Shown here one piece after another: positions 20,301 to 35,300 of a DNA stretch of 64,000 bases. The stretch lies in assembly GCA_026874595.1 (NCBI GenBank), contig CM049311.1:47681676-47745675 (forward strand), given 5' to 3'. A model generated the notes under the pieces. It did not search any database, had not been told where the DNA came from, and was given only the letters and a program-made list of their open reading frames with translations. Both the position numbers and the translations under genes were made by a program. Origin of the DNA: Sipunculus nudus. Taxonomy: Eukaryota > Annelida > Sipuncula > Golfingiida > Sipunculidae. Position 1 is the stretch's first letter; each line of letters begins with the position of its first letter.

Positions 20301-23300
20301 AGTTAGAAAATACCTAGGTACAGGTACATTTCAAAGCCTTTGAACTATTCATAATTACGTAAACTTCATCTAGATTTGCCATAATCATTTAAAGTATAAT
20401 GGCAGAATGTATTATTAAAAAGACTAAAAGTTAAATGATCACTCCCTGTGTCTTCTGGAAAGATATAGGCCATGCAAATTTACTGAACCACCTTTAGTAA
20501 AAGTGATAAATATACAAAGTTCAGTTTGTTTAATATGTATTTTCTTCACTTCTTCATTTAATAGTGTTCTATGTACAAAATAATAATAATTATTTATTTT
20601 ATAAAGCGTTAAAGACTGACAGACTGGAATATGTTTGCAAGTTCTGCGGTAATTAATTCTAAAGTTTGGGACCAGCTACACCGAATGCTCTTATGCATTC
20701 AGTCGATGATCTTCTGAATAGAACAGCTAAGAGATCATGACGGGAGGAGCCAAGCTCACGACTCTGGTGATACTGCTGAATGAGTTCCTGCAGATAGTAC
20801 GGAGCCAATTGTTCTTTTGCCTTAAATACAAGAACCAGAACTTTAAAGTGTATCCTCAGACACACTGGCAGCCAATGAAGAGCATTAAGCACAGGTGTGA
20901 TATGTTCAGATTTACTCCTTAAAGTTACAATGCGCGTGGCCATATTCTGAATCCGTTGCAATTTCTGTATCAGAACAGAAGGGAGCCCACAGAGGAGTGC
21001 ATTACAGTAGTCCAGTTTAGAAGTGATGAAGGCATGAGCCAACTTTTCTGCAGCATCTTGATTGAGATACCTTCTGATCTTGCCATTGTTATATATGAAA
21101 ATACGTTATACAACATACACTATTGATATGAGCCTCCATACTAGCATTTGAGTCCATAATCACATCAATTACACCGTCCAAGGACGGAGCCTTGAGGTAC
21201 CCCACACTGCAGGGCCCTCGATTTTGACCACTAATTTTCAATAGATACAAACTGTTCAAGATTTGTGAGATACAAAATGAACCATCGTAGGGCTGTGCCA
21301 TTAATGTTGAGATTTTCAAGAAAATTTAGAAGCTGGGAATGGTCAGCGGTTTCAGTCAGCTGAAAGGTCCAGGAGAACGAGCAGCACTGCTCTCTGGACC
21401 CAAACAGCATTTATGGTATCATGCTGGACTTGTACTAAAGCTGTCTCCATGCTGTGGTTTCTCCTGTATGCGGACTGCAGTGGCTCTGCAAGATCATTTT
21501 CTGCTAGTTACACGTTGAAATGAGCTGCCACTTCCCTTTTTAGCACCTTGGACAAGAAAGGCAGAAAGGCAAGTTAGATACAGGCCTGTAGTTGCTGTTG
21601 TAAACACTAGACAACTAATTGCATGGGGCATGTATTAGTAAGCAACCCTGTTCATATCCTTTGCTGGTTGCCTTTTACTAATGCTGATAATGCCATTATG
21701 GACTTCCTGTTTAGAGGCTAGAGGTTGACAAGCTTGCAAGCACAGGCAGCTTGCCACTCAACTTCAAAGGAAGACCTGGATGAATGCTTAGTATTTACCC
21801 CAGCCTGAGATACCTGCCTCTAACTGCTCTGACATGGGTGACAGAGTTGTACATGCAAATGACCCAAGCATACAGATTCTCGCCTGGATCCTGTTCTTGG
21901 AGTACTTTGGTGTTACATTTCCATGCCCAAAATTAAACCCTGACAGGTTTTATCTACATGTTTCTCAAAAACACTCATTGCCAATTTTGCAAACCCACCT
22001 AACCAAAACCCAGATGTCGCAGGTTAAAAGTATGTGTTCAGCACTAGTCAAAACCATTAGCAATATGTCTGGTAAAAATTTATTTAAAAAGGTACATATA
22101 GTAGACCAAACCAGTTTTTAGATTCTTCTTAATCAGATGAAAAGAAAATATATGAATGACTGTAATGATATTAAAAAACAAATGAAGTGTGTTATAAAGT
22201 AGTAATTGTCATCATTAAGACAATGGGATGCATCTGTTTGTGTACTAATGATTATTAATGCAGCCCCATTGCTTACAGGCAAAGTTGTTTAAACTTTTGA
22301 AATTGGAATTCACTTGTTCTAGGTAATCAGTATTAAAGTTTTTCCTGATGGATTGCCTCCATATCTTTATCCCCTTGCATCAGTGGAGCAGAAGATTAGT
22401 TATCAGCTGTTCATCTGTCTGTACATAAACATTATCCAATCCATGCACATTGATATCCCAAAAAGTTCTAGTCAAATCTACTTTAATTATAAAGGCAGGT
22501 GTACCTTATGAGCCTTCACTGCTGATTAGATTTTGGTCACACCCTGTTTTATTCAGGTTCTCACTGTTGTCAAAGACACTACAAGTTACATCACTGCAAC
22601 AGGGCCAAAAACATAACTGCTTTTGCTGTGGACTGCCATGCATCTGTATGCTACTAACCCTGAATCATACAAGTCATATATCTCAGATAGGTGTCGCTAG
22701 TGAAATGGAGAAGGTCTGTTAACTGTTAATTTGCATTCTTGGTACACTTTGTGATTTTTATGAATTCCATGTTGGGTAATTTTGTCAAATTTCTCATGCT
22801 TTCATATCAGCCAAAGTACAGATTTTTCACATTCCAATTTGGCGTTAGATTCAGTCTTCTTTTAGCTGAACCCTGACCAAAAATCAACATCAGCATTCTC
22901 TCTATACTTTATATATTACACTGAGATGACCACCTTGGTTTAGTGATCACTTCTAATGACCACTTTGTGTCAGTCCCAGTTCTTTTTTGCTCTTTTTATC
23001 AGATATCCCCTGGACAACCACCTTGGAAATTCGACCACTCTATCGAGGTCCGGTTGGTGGTCATGATTTCAGCGTTTCTCAGTATTACTTTGTACAGTTA
23101 TGCCTCATAGAATTTATAATCATTTTCTATTCCATATACAATGTAAAGTTAAGTATAGTGATTGTGTTGTTTTCTTCAATTCTCAAAGGTTCTGATCAGC
23201 ATCACTCACAGAGGGAAGAGCTTGAACTTCTTTGATCCGCAGCAGCTCCTGTGTACGGAATGTCTCTCCTGTCTGGTTGACATGTTGAATGATGATGTCA

Positions 23301-26300
23301 CCCCGGATGCCCTCAGTCATAAAGCTCTCATTCTGCTCAGTAACCTAGGTAAGATTTGCAGATACCATGGTAATATTTACAAAATAAACTCGATGTTTAT
23401 GTTTTTAAATAATTTAAACATTTGCCATAATATGGGTATTATCTCAGGTTATTAGCTCATTTTCGGCTAAATACAAACGTTTCCTCAGCAAAATCATCCT
23501 GGCACACTGACTTTCAGTCTCCATGTAACCTGTTTTATACATTGTGATGGTCATGTATGCAAGTAAACACAATCCACGGTGGATTATCCACCTGTTTTTG
23601 TTTCCTATAACAAGATTGCATGTCCAGCGGTCCATTCTTATGCAAACAGGACAACTCCAAAACAAGAAGAACAAACATGAAAGGAGAAACACCAGTTTAA
23701 AACTTGATCTGTGAAGGTGCACGGTATGGCCACCTGCTGTTAAACTCGCTGTGGTCATGTTTTGCGTCACTGATCGCGCTCAGTACAAGCTCATTCCCAC
23801 TTGTTTACAGGTTTAAGAGAACAGTTTAAGAAGGAAATATTGGCAGATGCAATAGTATTTAAAGGAGAAAACACTATTTCATGTTTATTCATTTTTTTCT
23901 GTGTTCCTTTTCAATTTATTCATTTGAAACATTTAAAAAATGGGACCTGTATATGAAATAGTTATACAGAACAGAAGTATATAATAAAAATATAAATTAA
24001 TGTTGATTTATATGTATTAAATATTCTGTCAAATTGTAGCAAATGATGAGAAAATTAGGGAAGCCCTGCGTGACCAATTCCATCTGATGTCGTGCCTGGC
24101 CATGTTTCTAAAAGTGAGAGGAACCCCAGCTGAACAGCCTGCAGTTCAGGTAAACAATGGGTAGGGGGAGAGGGGATGGATGTGATGTGGTGGAAGGAGG
24201 GGGGGGGGGGAGGAGATTATTAAACAACTAAATGTAAGTTATATTACTGTTAGCAGGAAATATTTAACATGTGATACATCTCCACTTCACTGTGATCTTG
24301 CTACTGGTTTTAATTAATGTTTATGTTCTACCATGAATCAGAATGGTTACATTGCAATAAATATTAAGAGGTCTTTTATTTAGTGAAGACTGGGATAGAC
24401 ATGAACAATTAAAACCGTGGTTGAACCTTTGGTTGAGGAATTTACAACAGCCACGTGCTTGATATATAAAACATTGCCAATCTGTACCCTCTCTCAGAAT
24501 TAATCTTTTTAATAAAATTACAAATTGTGATATCTGTGTACACAACCAATCACATATTTTGCATAATCAGAATATTTACTTATTACCTGTGTGTACTTTG
24601 ACTGTCCAGCGTATGGGAATACCTGTACCTTTCTGGGTATTGTTGACATGATTGATTTTAATTTATTTCTTAAATTTTTCACTGTCCAGCTCATGGGAAT
24701 ATCTGTACCCCGCTGGATGTTGTGAACCTGGGCAACTTTGTTTTATTTGTGCAATATCCTGAACTGTACATGCTGTTAGTTACCCCTTTTGCCTAACTGC
24801 TTGCTGTTTTATCTGTTGTAGTGTGTCCAGTTATTGCAAAAGGTCACTTACAACGCAAAAATCTCCTATGCTGAGACCTGCATGGAAGGACTTGTCCATT
24901 ATTTACTGAAAAATGTGTGAGTATGAGGCAATGGTTTCCTTATTGGGTAATCCATTTACGAGGCTTCTATGGGTCCTTGGAAGTCATGGAAATTTTGCTT
25001 GCACAGTCAGTTTTGACATTAAAAGAAAGTAAAATTATGGTAGGCTTAACAGGCCTAACTGACATAATAATACTGTAATGCATATAATACAGTAAAATGT
25101 TGTTCTCCCCATATTACTGTTTATGCGTTTTTGGGTTATAATCATTTTGACTGCTTGGATATATCAGCATAGGGAATTCCCTGTGACCTCCCACAAACTG
25201 AGTGCTCTTTGTCCAATAACACAAGTCATTTTATTGACAGTAAACTTTGGACTGAAACATGTTTTTGCTTATCCGCAATTCCAGAATGTATACTATTTGG
25301 TATTAATATAATTATCAGTTAGTCTGTAAGTCTGGAACATTAACATTATATTATACATTACTTAGGTCCTTGAAAATGGTTGATACGGTCCTTAGAGGTC
25401 CTGGAAGAATCTTGGAATTTCTCTTTAAATGAGACGCAGAAGTCTACGCTCCCGAGGCAGCGAAAATCTTGCACTTTAAGGAAGCAACTGATTTTCATGC
25501 TGCCAGCTTTGACCGTTTATGATATATTTAGACACCAGATGGTGGTTCGTTGTCTGCTGAATAAAAAACGTGCGTATGATGTGACAAGCAGCCGACCAGA
25601 TGCCAATAAACAAACACTCGACAGGCATCCTGGCTCCGCCCATAGCTCCGGTCGAATTTTAATTACTCCCTCTGCATTCTTGCATCATCGACCGATTCGA
25701 TTATGACATTATGACTGTGTTAGCGTAGCCATTTATCTGTTTTCTGCAGAACTGAAACCAGCCAGCGAGGTGTGCATCAACCTTTGTTGTTACGTTTCGT
25801 TTGAATTACAGCTCACCAGCCGGGCATCCTACGTGCCCAAGGCCCTAAGCAAACCACGTCTGGGGCAATTCTCTCTGAGCCTGTGGCCTGTTCAGACGGT
25901 TACCAGGGCATTGAGCTGTCACTCAAATGAAATGAACATGATTGGCTCTATGTATTCCTCGCTTGGCTGTGTCATCCAGCACAAGGTCTCATCTGATTGG
26001 ACAAAAATACAGTGCTGCCCTCTGGTGAAGCAATTCAGGTTAATTCGATATAGGTAGTAGGCCTATAGTTAAAGCGCTGTGTAAAGAGCGTAGCAGAAGT
26101 CTAGATTTAGTTAATATTTGGTGCAGAGAGGCTGAATAAGGTCATCAGTGAACATAACAAGAAAACTCTATGCATTGTGCCTCAAAAAAATATATATATT
26201 GTGCGTAGATAGATTTTGGAAGCATGGTTAAATAGATTAAAAGCTGTTGGCTGTCATTTGTACTGTTACTTTGCAATATTAATAATCTTAATGAGGACAG

Positions 26301-29300
26301 TCTTTTATGGTTTCTTGTGAAAATAATGTATGTGTAATAGAACTGTTTACCATGACAAATATCACTGTTGTAGTCTTACAAAGGAATCAGAACTGAGGCG
26401 TCCTTCCCTTGGAGTGCTGGCTAACTTGTGTCGCTTAAATCTACCAATCCAGACCCACATCAAGAACTTGGTGAGTGCAAAAATGGTAGTATTAATTATC
26501 ACCACATTATGTCCAGTGTGATGATCTTTAAACATGGTTATATTATCACATTATTTCATGTTTTTATAGGACCATCTTCAGGTTAAATTTAAATTCATGA
26601 TTACAGGCCATTACTTTGTAAATGAAGTACATGTTTTGAACATTTTCAGTTACAGATAAAACATAAATAAGTATAACATGGGTTGTAGAAAAAAAAATCC
26701 AGAAAGCTTTCATTCATTGTATAATATAATCTTGCAGCACTTTATATTGAATTGAGGATCAGAATATATTAATGTCAGCCTCAACATGTTATTGTCTGTG
26801 CACTTTCAATGATACAGTTTATTGCTGACTATGGTATTTGATATTTTCCAGGGGAATTTCAAGGCATTTTGTAGGAGTCTTGTGAACAACATTTCCAGCA
26901 GTGACCAGACATTGATCATCTTTTCTCTTGCCATCTTAACAAGCTTGTGTCTGAACGAGGACTTGGGTGAGAGGGTATGGCCACAGATACAGTTCATATG
27001 CCTTAGACACAGGATGAAAGTTGCCCACAGTTTGCGTTTAAGTGCATGAAAGGGAAATGTGCCATCAGACACCCTTTATTTTGATTTTATAAAAAAATCA
27101 TTTAAATGTAATATGCATTTAAATAAGCATAATTGAAAAAGATTCAGAGGTCAGAATAAGAATACCTCTAGTTCAAATAGTTTTTATGGTTAATAGAAAT
27201 TCCATGTTTCCAATCCAGTGTGTTTGTAGATTTTCCAATATTTCCATGGCACACTGTTGTGTATGTTCAGAGTTTCCAAGCCACATTTATTTTGATGTTC
27301 CATGTTTCCTTTCCACATTTTTACAGATGTTCCATGCACGGAACATTCACCAGACCTTCCAGCTTATCTTCAACATCCTGGTACATGGGGATTCCGTCAC
27401 AGCACGCAAATATGCTGTTGACCTCTTCATTGATCTTGTCAAACAAACAAAGATTCAACAGTCACTCATCATGTAAGTCATACTCAATATGTTAAAATAT
27501 TCCTTCTATTTCTACCAGTGTTTTTTCATATGGGTCATTACAGTATCTCACAATATACTCTTTGTGATGCATTTTATGTGTTCTAATATAAGAGGAGTAC
27601 TGATTAAGCATTTTAGTATTGTGAAGCATGCAGCTAGACCCTTGAGACTGAGACCATTAAGACTTTTTGCTGACCTAAGTTTTACCTATAAGTAGCATCC
27701 ATGACTCAGAACATTGAACTGGACCCATGCATTGTTCCACATTTTAACCTCCATTTCATTGTGCAGCCATGCACGCCTGGATTGTTGTGTTGAATTTTGT
27801 ATAGACTAATAAAATGTCCTGGCTTTCTTGTTTAATTTCATTTTAGACTTGTAGACTTTAGTCTTTTCACAGATGTGCTTCTTTCATAGCTGGAGAGAGT
27901 TATGTGTAACATAAATACATTTGAAACTGTGGAAAAAATGATAGATATTAACTCAAATGTAACTGTAACCAAAGGATGATAAAGAAAAGGTAACAAAGAA
28001 TATTAATGATGGGCCAGTCAGTTAAAATCAATTATCGACTGGTTGGTGAAAAACAATATGATCATTGATCTTGCAGTGCTATAAGCAGTTACAAAGATTT
28101 GCAGCTTACTTAGGCTTTTTAATGAGGAAATATATTCTTTTATTTAATTCATGTGAGCAATCTCTAGAATAGTCTGTGTCTACTAATAACTTCATACCCA
28201 AGATTACTACTCGCACATTTTGGCTATAGAATTATTACATGTTTATATGATGTTAGCAAACATTGACCTGTATATCAGTTGGGGTAATGTACAGGTCTGT
28301 ATACGGTCAGAAATTTCATACTCCTATGCAACTGATTAATTCTGATTATCAGTTAGCAGAGGTCAACTGATTTTTACCCATGATCGATCATGAAATTACA
28401 ACTGATTCCCAACACTAAAGAACAGTCTTTTTGTCTGTGAGTCACCTGTAGGCCTTGATCCAATTACAATTAAATGGACTTAAATGGTCTGCATCTGTCC
28501 GTCTTTCCCGGCCCATACTTTAACCAAATATCTGTAAGACCCTTGCTGCTTTCTTCACCATATTTTACAGACTTATTCAGCACATGACTGATATGATTAT
28601 AACTTGCAGGTGGTGCCACCTCTGTTCAGTGACTTTCTGCTCTTCCAAATGGTCTTTTCACTTTCCTTCAGATAAGTCAGTAAATAAGACCACTTAAGCC
28701 TTCAAATCATATATGCAAGCATTCTTTGAATTCCTTGAATTCAAGATTTCAGTGAATACTCTGTTGAATAGAATTACTTTCAGACTTAGGTGTACAAGTT
28801 TTTTTTATTTCAAAAAGTGGTTCTTTCCAAGGTTTGGGAGAATTAGAGTATCACTGATGTTACACTTTCATAGTTAAACATACTGCAGGGGACTATTTGT
28901 GTCTATAGGCCCTTGTTCTGTTAAAAAAATGGTTCCTTCAAATATGTTTTATTTATAATATTAGATTTTGTATTGTGTAACATATGTTGTTCTATCCACA
29001 GCTATGAACACTTGGCAGCATGTATACAGGGCAGCATGTTACTGCTGTGTGGAAACGATGCAGAGACCGTGTCCAAGGTTAGTTCTGTTTCTTATTTACA
29101 GGACATCATACCAAATGTAGTAATCATTCAAGTGTCCATATCCCTAGTTTACTCGGCCTGCTCATCCAACATTTAGTAACTGTAAGTGCAGAAGTAATTA
29201 CTGCAATATTGTGATTTTATAGCCATTAAATGCAGATTCTTTTCAAGATTTCCAAACCTTTTTTGCATCAGTGTGTCATTTGAAATAATTTATTATCATT

Positions 29301-32300
29301 AATGCATTGCCTAATGGTGTGTTAATGTTATTATTGAAGATGTCTCTAAAATGTTCATCTGAGCATCAGGTTTCTGATCCTTTTGTACTAAAAGGGTTAT
29401 AGGTACCAAGAAATACTGACCTAAAAAGTTTTTTGTAGGCCTGTGAATTGCTAAATGGTCTTTGTTTTCATTAAAATATCAGTTATGGCCTATTGGTTTG
29501 ATTCTTGATTCAGTAATTGCAAACATTCATATATTCTCTTAGGTCGAGGTATATCTGCTAAACGTTTTCTTCCTAGAAGCAGCTAACATGAACATTATAA
29601 TGTACCTAAATACTTAAATCTTATCGTGCTTTACTGCAATAACATTTAGAAAAGGACATAAGGTGACTTTCTCTGATCAATATAAAGTAGTGTGTGCTAC
29701 ATCTTACTGTAATGTGAAGTCCTTGAAGAAAAGATTTTAGAATGGGCCAAAGAATTTTTAAACCATGATAGGTTGAGAGTTATATTTGTGATGCCTACAG
29801 ATGCTGGAGCTACTGCTGGCATTCTGCTCAGTGACCAGCATAAGGTCTGTGGTGTGTAGGAGTCTGTTTGAGTCTGCTGAGCTTGGACAGAGCTTGCAGT
29901 ACAAGCAGGTAGCCAGTGAACCACACAGGACTGTTCCTTTCTTTGCTGTCCTCCACTGGGCAGCACAGTCTGCTGAGTCACACAACAAAATCCCTGCCCT
30001 TGCACTGGACTTCCTTCAAGAAATGTATGAGGTAAGTCTGAAGAGTATACCCTCAGTGCTATGCTTTATCTCTTATATTTGCCTACAGGCACCCTCTCTC
30101 CTTCAGGAGTGGCCTTTCACAGTTCATCTAATATAAACCCGCTCTTTTAGGCTGCATGGCAAGTTCAGAAAAAAGTCCAGATTTTAAAATTTAAGTTTTG
30201 TTTTATTGCAATGGCAATAAAACACGGATCTGCTGTATCAATCATTAGGTTTCTCACAAGCTTTAAAATTCCTTGAACATTTTCTAAATGTATTTTAAGG
30301 CCTTTTCAAGGAGTTTAGTTCATTTTGAAAAAAAATTTCAGATGTATTAGGCATGTCTGATTATTAGTTATTAGGTTTCCCGCAACTTGGAAAATCATTG
30401 AAAATTGTTTATGTATTTTCAAGGCCTTGAAAGTGTTTGAATTGAGCTAACTTAAAATTTCATGGAAAGACTTTAAATTTACTTTTGATGGTTGGGTATG
30501 ACAGACTGAAAGCAACAAAGCATATTTTGACCTCTGAAAGGACCTTTTCTGATAGCTGACATGTATTAACTATAAACAATGCATTTGATTTTGCATAAAA
30601 ATAAACCAGAAAATGAGGATTTCATGGTATTCAGGCTGTTTTTCCTTGTTTATATCCTCATGTTTATAATGTGTGTGGGGGGGGGGGGCTCCAAAATAAT
30701 CAAGAAGCATTCAACAAGGACATCTGCAAATGGCGTTTTTGCACCTTTCAGCTTCCACACATGTACAACCAACCGACTTCAGTTGCATTGTTTTTCTGTT
30801 TGTCAACATTTATCAACATAAACCGTGTTATCTAACAGCCTGTAGGTAAACCAGGTTGTACATCTGTCACACAGGCATAATAAGAACCTTTCTTAGCAGG
30901 TATTACTTAGTTTATTAATGTACACAGATTAAACAAGAAATAACATAAACTCTACAGATAAGGCATGTGAATAGCTAGTTTTGCACACTAGATGTATGAA
31001 AGTTGTGAATAAAAGATTTTAAATAAATGTAGGAGGATTAGATGATGGTGTAAAAGAGGCCTTGTAACAAAAAAAACCTTGAAAGTCCAGGTTGATGTCC
31101 TTGAAAAACCTTTTAAAGACCTTGAAAATAAAAAAATAGTCTTGCATTTGTCATTGGTGAAAAGGTGGCTGTAAGTCCTACCTACAGCATAGTTATCAGT
31201 GTTATGTGTACACTTGCAAAATATATTATATATGTAATTGCAGAAACATCATAAAGCTCAAAGTTTTGCTTTTAATGAGTTTCATTACTATTTGATGCTG
31301 TTAGTTTCACTGTTTTGAACTGGCTTTTTGTTTCATTTCATAACAGTGTTTGATAGACCTTGGTCTGGTGCCCTCTGTACACTTGCGTCTGGACCTGGTG
31401 CTCCCTCTGGTGTCCAGCACATTAACCAGTCACCTAAGCACCAGTGACGCCAGGGTCCTCAAAAAAACTCTGGAGAAAATGGTCAGGGCTCTCAAACTTC
31501 TCCTTGGTAAGATACTAGAATGTTTCGGTATATAAACTTAAGGGCTGACAGATTTGCAACAGGTCACTGACCGTCTGCAGTAGAGGCTTGAATTTGCTTG
31601 CAAATTCAACTATATCTAGTTCCCTTTGAATTCCACATGGGAATGATAGGGAATGTTTTATCTTTTCACAACAGATTCAGATACTCAGTAGAAGTCTGAG
31701 ATGTTTCTCCATAATAGATTTTAATAATAATAATTATGATATCAAGTTTGGCAGATTATCATAATGTTTGGTGCTTTGAGAGTTTTCAACATTTTAGTTT
31801 CAGGATTTAGATGTGTAAACTAGTTTATTAAATGAATTGGGATGATCATTAGTTGCTATGATTAGTAATAAATATTTAATAATCTAGTGAATAATTAGAA
31901 AAGTTTGATGCAGATTTTTTTTATCTCTGAAAGTATTTGCATCGATAACACTTGTATATCTGTGTAAAGTGTGATGCCGAAGTGCTCTTGTTTCAGTGCT
32001 GTGTGCTGATGACAGCCTCAGGTCAGAGCTGGGGGAGGCAGTGGATCTGAAGACTTGCATGCACCTGCTGGAATACCAGGTCACTTCAAACTGTGTCGGC
32101 TGTAAAACTGCAGCATCAGTTTCAGCTCAGGAATGGAGGTAAAACTAAACAAACCTGTGGAGTGATAGAAAATAATTGTCTGTGAACTGCTATAAGGTCT
32201 TTGATTTATGATAGTCATTCTGCAAGCCCCATATATCTAATAAAAAGTGTCTTCCAAGATAAAGCTAATGTGAATATTACAGTATATCCAAGTATTTATG

Positions 32301-35300
32301 TGGATGAAGTAATATTTAAATCTTTTCATCTATTCTTTAGCTAACATCTAAGGAAGGATATCAGGCGACTTCCTGTGTTAAATAACAATGCTTACTAAAT
32401 CATATACATTGTTTTCTGTCCTTATGTATGAGCTAGAGATAAAAACAGTTTGAAAATGACCATACGTGCAATAATTGAATTTAATTATTGCAGGAGTGAT
32501 TCAGTTATTGATCAATAATGAAAGGCTTTAATTCAGTGAGTCAGTCATATGATGCATTGGTACAGCCGTAGAAAATTAGTTTAACAGTAAAAGTAAAACA
32601 GTAAACAAAGACCACTTTGATCCCAGCTGGTGTGACAGACTGATAGATCATTTGATGTAAGAATATCAATATGATTATTGATGGCTCTGACAAGAAACAA
32701 TGCTATTATTGATTCCTTATACAAGAATTGAGAGTGTCATTGATGACTTTTACCCTCTTATCAGAATCTGTATAAAACTAGACATATGCAATTGCCAAGC
32801 AAAGCTCCAGGCACGCAACTGAGTGATAATGGAGAATGTACAACCTTAGGAATAAAGTCATTTATGTCTTAGTATACACATTGTAGTTCTTATTCATCTC
32901 ATTGTCTATTCATATATTCTATAATCTACTTCTGTTGCAATAATGTATATGCAATTAAGCTGAATAGGCTTTCCTGATAAAATATATTGTAATAAAGTCA
33001 AGATAAAAAATATATATTAGGTGCAAATCTGTGACCTAGCACTAACATTGTGCCCACAATTCAGCTTTTGAAAATCAGCCATATATGAAATCTTGTGAAA
33101 ACAGAAAATGGCAGAAGAAAAGGAAAAAAATCTGAAAGTTTAAAATTGATGGATTTGCATATGGGGGGGGGTGACCCAAATATAAATATAAAAATAAACT
33201 CATCAACGCTTAAAATCCAACAGGGAGGCTTTAGTACATAAACATATCATGAACTGTTATAGCAAACTCAACAAGTTTTACAATTATTCTTAATCTGTTA
33301 CCTACAGAAAGCAACAGATTTTGAGAATGTATCGATACTAACTTTGCAACAATTTATTCAAATTTCACTTTTGTTTTTTTCAGTGAGAGTGGAGTGGAGG
33401 TTGTGTTAAATACATTAGACTTGATGGCACAGTTAAAGTCTTTAGTTCCAGACATGGAGGCACAGTTGGCCAAACTGTTACAGGTACATGTCATTGTCAC
33501 ATAAGGTATTACATTTTCCGAGCCTTTTAAAGCCATTTAACCTTTCATAGCTAACTTGTAATTAAAATATATTGCATGTTGCTGTTTGCCTGGCCAATGT
33601 ATTAAGATACAGCGAAACCTCAAAGTTAAGACCACCAACAGGACCACAATGAAGTGGTTGCTTTTTCGAGATAGTCCTCTAAGCAAGGTCTGATATAAAG
33701 AGCAAAAACAAATTGGGACTGAGAAAAAGTGGTCGTTTTTAGGTGGTCTTTATGTGAGTTACTACTGTATAACATTTTGGTTCATGTATTTATTCATGCA
33801 ATAAAGTCTTTGATAACAAAGCACTAAGTAGGGACACTGATTTTCCATTTTAAAAATAGTAAAATTCTGTTCTCTCTGCTTGCAATTAACCAATATATTG
33901 TCTACAGGCAAATGAATAATATTTAGGATTTAAATTTGTGCCAGTAGCCTGACGTCTGAATAATAAACTAAATATAAGGACTATACATAAGGGAGTTTAA
34001 CTGTATAGACTATCACATACTCTGTTGTTTTCACAGACATTTCTCTCAAGAATTAAGATTTTGTCAGAGTAAAAGATGTTAAACAGAGTTTTGTAGGCAA
34101 TTTCTTGGTACTACTTTGCATTGAATACATAAGATTATCATTATTGATGTACTTTAAGACAAACAATTTCCCAACATTCTGCGTGACAAGGGAGAATCAG
34201 TGCTGCACTACCAATTTTCACAAATTCCTCCCTATTTCTGCAATCGTGAAAAATCAGTGCCTCAAACTAAGTCACTTCTTTCTTTCTTTTTTATTATCTA
34301 TTTTCTTCTTTCTTCTTTTTATAACAATACATACCTTAACACCAGGTTGCAAAATAGTTCACTGTTTACACAGGGAATTCGCCTTTGATAATTTAATTCA
34401 AATTTGCATTTTAACCAAGCCCTTTATCACAGATATATCGGAATTGCTAACCACCATTTTTGAGAAATGCTGCCAGACTGGCACAAATTGTATCCCTTTA
34501 CTCCTGATATTTTGTACCGTCACTTTAAATTGAAGATTTTTTAGCCCCTCTCTACAAATTATTTTCATGGTATAAAGAGTTGATAAAGGAATTTTGAATA
34601 TTTTTCAGGACAGTAAACTGGTGCCGTTCCTAGCTTATGGTTTATCATCACAGAAGAGGGACCAAGTTCACCGAGCCTTACGCTTACTTCAGTGTGCATT
34701 TGTTATGGAAGAATTCCCTCATATAATGTAAGTCTTTATCCTGTTTAACCTACAACAATACTATGGACAAATCCACCCAAGCTGAGAGCTGCTGTAGCCT
34801 GAAAGGTAGTTTTTTTAGAGGTTTATCAGCCAGTTATACTGATAAACTCAGGTTGCAGTTAAATTAAAACTTAAATCAAATTTGACAAACACACCAAAAC
34901 CTTGATTTGCAAAGCCATGCTTAAATGCCAATTATATTTAAGGATTCATTGTAACACAGTACATCTGTGAACTGTGAAAGTAATCTGATTTGGCATCCTG
35001 TAAAATGGTATTAGAATAGAAATTAGCTATGGTCTGTTATATCACTTGTCATGAGCAACTGGTCTGTAGATTTGGATTAGCATCAGCATCAAAGTCCAAT
35101 TTTGATTTTCTGATGAGTCTCATAGGGATAGTATTAAGTAGATGAAGTGCTGTTAAATCTCTCTCACTGGATTTTGTGTTTCAGCACACTGGTGAGTGAA
35201 GTGCAGAGGTATCTAATGACTGGTATATTTCATTGGTATATGTCAATCTTTCTGAATGGTATCCACAATTTATGGGTCGGCCTTTTCCTGTATGTGAGCT

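Larger units (their letters stand above)
23349..29801. other. CIP2A: CIP2A introns 2-8, intronic remainder
   Basis: Besides the exons, I see a G12 run (about 24199-24211), CCTTGRAARTC-type low-copy repeat pieces (24955-25000 and 25365-25440), an unidentified GC-richer block (about 25400-26040) and a HINE-like fragment (28440-28690). The other stretches show nothing recognisable. Confidence 0.4.

Noticed and set aside
34105-34533. 142-codon plus-strand frame in CIP2A intron 12
   Set aside because: AT-rich composition, no homology visible, interrupted by the next exon's acceptor context; intronic chance frame.
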